A DNA stretch of 64,000 nt from JBCCJA01 sp039045975 (GTDB lineage Bacteria; Planctomycetota; Planctomycetia; Planctomycetales; Planctomycetaceae). Below are positions 62,001-64,000 of this stretch, in pieces. The stretch spans positions 62,001 through 126,000 of the forward strand of contig JBCCJA010000001.1 in assembly GCA_039045975.1 (NCBI GenBank), written 5' to 3'. Made by a program: the position numbers and the translations under genes. Position 1 is the stretch's first letter. Each line of letters starts with the position of its first letter. The notes under the pieces are model-generated. The model worked only from the letters and a program-made list of their open reading frames with translations. It was not told the DNA's origin and searched no databases.

Positions 62001-62203
62001 CGGACGGCTTCGAGACGTCCGCCCTCCGATCTTTATATGAAGACGGACTGTCGGCCTACCGCACCGAACCCGGGCCCGGGATCGACCTCGTGTCGATCGG
62101 CGACAGCCCCGTCGACACGGACATCGAACCGGCCGAACTCGCCGCGTTGACTGTCGTCTGTCAGACCATCCTCAATCTCGACGCGACGGTCTGGAAGCGT
62201 TGA
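59033..62203 (+). CDS. Secreted heme-c / DUF1549 / LamG-like / DUF1553 protein, second copy
   Basis: 1056 residues from ATG 59033, which gives a signal peptide (TAAFVLSVTASAAVAG); the frame is open to GTG 58928 but that would bury it. Heme-c motif CYACH (C41-H45) is followed by DUF1549 (WLRRVTFDLTGLPPT, RYADSYGYQSD), a LamG-like module (about 480-660; FSVALSLKDTAHADG, LIDDLRIYRRALTPPE) and DUF1553 (LARWVTDPAHPLTARV, RPRTNTPLQALVLLNDVQF). Same architecture as the protein at 37115 but clearly diverged. It is paired with the DUF1501 gene 16 bases downstream. Confidence 0.94.
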   Translation: MSHRPHSATAAFVLSVTASAAVAGDAIDFNRDIRPILSDKCYACHGPDAENRAAELRLDVREEAIDYLEYGFVEERIYDDDPDFVMPPPESNLSLSANEKRLLTEWIKAGAIYDTHWAFVPPPAEVTSPEKADDDWSRTELDRFVLERIRTAGHEPAAPAAPERWLRRVTFDLTGLPPTADEVTAFTESLTQANGDREPIYKAAVDRLLAAPAYGEHMAIAWLDAARYADSYGYQSDQLNTQWPYRDWVVRSFNDNLPYDEFLTWQLAGDLLDEPTREQRLATAFNRLHRLNNEGGAVFEEWRIENVADRVQTFGTAVLGLTLECCRCHDHKYDPIPTKDFYSLAAFFNSIDESGVYDRTIKVPAPSLLLPSEEQEAALRDARREVAAAEAAYERAVAAARTTAVDETPVPDLEIALAFDGAWNNDLKTTYIHAKDDNRFAPPLDRVPVHDSSIPRLPATIAADAAADSPRRAVRFDGERGISLRGIEPFDRWTPFSVALSLKDTAHADGREVVAHFTRGTDCGFNGWDLIAEDGYLESRMYRVWPGNAIGVRTVDPLPVDRWIHVVATYDGSSRAGGLRLFLDGHELPTTVLRDGTLKKQAAVLNKVAGKHGGKFNLGQRFRDRGFADGLIDDLRIYRRALTPPEVKSLAYGTSVEPTAEYVASALDQNARAAMERLTEARRNLVLAEEVVHEIPVMEEMPEPRETHVLMRGEYSAPRSEETRVTRATLSEIGPAYPADTPRDRLGLARWVTDPAHPLTARVLVNRMWANFFGYGLVRTPENFGLQGELPTHPDMLDFLARDFIDHGWDVKRLCRQIVLSATYRQDSRATEDLLIADPENRLLARGPAYRLGAEQIRDLALAVAGRLDGRLGGAPVSPYQPGKDLWTESNTMSQSYRQSVGEALYRRSLYSVWKRTAPLPNMVAFDAQSREVCTVDRPRTNTPLQALVLLNDVQFVEASRLLATRSIEQRADIEERIAWAFLTLTGRDPDGFETSALRSLYEDGLSAYRTEPGPGIDLVSIGDSPVDTDIEPAELAALTVVCQTILNLDATVWKR

Positions 62204-62219
62204 GCAGTTGGAGCGATTA

Positions 62220-63671
<1,452 letters not shown>

Positions 63672-63764
63672 GTCGGCACAAGCAATCGGCCGGGGACTGA
63701 AGCATCGTCGCACGGCAGTCCTCAACTGACCGATTTTCGAACTTCAACCCTAGCGATTCATCTC

Positions 63765-64000
63765 ATGACAACACATTCGCGACGCGGGCCCGGACGGGCT
63801 TCAAAGCTTCTACTCGCGGTCGCCCACATGGCAACCGCCGGTTCTGTGGCACATGCCCAATTTACACCTGACGCCGATGCCAACGCCGCGGGGTCTGAAG
63901 AAATCGTCCTCGGCCATGGCGATTTGCGTTATCGGCTGGTCCGGGACTGGGCCAAAGTCGATCGCGCAGCGGCCCCGGTGATCAACGCGCACGCCATGGT
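63765..64000 (+). CDS. Secreted protein, start only (cut by window edge)
   Basis: At least 78 residues from ATG 63765, running off the window. A basic N-terminus (THSRRGPGRASK) precedes a hydrophobic stretch and a likely signal cleavage site at HAQ (LLLAVAHMATAGSVAHAQ). The visible mature part contains GHGDLRYRLVRDWAKVD, similar to the opening of secreted NHL/six-bladed propeller proteins in planctomycetes, but too little is present to assign a family. It follows the DUF1501 gene by 93 bases on the same strand. Confidence 0.6.
   Translation, partial: MTTHSRRGPGRASKLLLAVAHMATAGSVAHAQFTPDADANAAGSEEIVLGHGDLRYRLVRDWAKVDRAAAPVINAHAM

Overview
The window looks like a chromosomal piece of a marine planctomycete (Planctomycetota). 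The evidence is the protein families it carries: paralogous heme-c proteins with planctomycete-specific domains (DUF1549/DUF1553 and DUF1587/1592/1588/1585), each paired with a Tat-signal DUF1501 or DUF1552 protein; DUF1559 pseudopilin-like proteins; secreted sulfatases; and a PAS-AraC regulator. The sequence is GC-rich and most genes are joined by 4-base ATGA/GTGA overlaps. No tRNA, rRNA, CRISPR array, insertion sequence or phage gene was recognised.

Region 1 (1-13900) is a respiration and energy-sensing block. The end of a sensor kinase, a receiver protein and a sigma-54 activator precede a complete cbb3 oxidase cluster: fused ccoNO, ccoQ, a one-heme ccoP, ccoG, fixH, a SafE-family membrane protein, copper ATPase ccoI and ccoS. 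A -24/-12 type promoter lies just before ccoNO. A Cys-rich secreted protein, an Aer-type PAS protein and a separate methyl-accepting signalling protein follow.

Region 2 (13889-20605, minus strand) is a self-contained light-driven proton pump operon: a xanthorhodopsin-like rhodopsin, blh (retinal synthesis), crtY, crtE, crtI, crtB and a small two-helix membrane protein.

Region 3 (21103-27978) is an eight-gene pseudopilus/type II secretion-like operon: one GspE-like ATPase, three consecutive GspF-like membrane proteins, three minor pseudopilin-like proteins and a DUF1559 protein. No secretin is present.

Region 4 (28059-33386, minus) holds an ankyrin-repeat protein, a DUF1552 protein and a large heme-c protein.

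Region 5 (33578-58897) reads as a locus for red-algal galactans (agar or carrageenan). It has two formylglycine sulfatases, a GH117 anhydrogalactosidase, an enolase-superfamily cycloisomerase, an aldehyde dehydrogenase, an aldose 1-epimerase, a RhaT-like symporter, a YtfQ-R-T/YjfF-type galactofuranose ABC importer, and GntR/FCD and PAS-AraC regulators. Four copies of an ATTGTnnACAAt palindrome occur in three intergenic regions of this block, two of them 21 bp apart at the gh117-gntR promoter; they are probably the operators of the local GntR protein. The proposed route is: sulfatases and GH117 release anhydrogalactose, the dehydrogenase oxidises it to anhydrogalactonate, and the cycloisomerase opens it to 2-keto-3-deoxygalactonate, while galactose units enter through the other transporters.

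Region 6 (59033-64000) is another heme-c/DUF1501 pair and the start of a secreted protein cut by the window edge. Functions are read from motifs and remembered family sequences; no searches were run.
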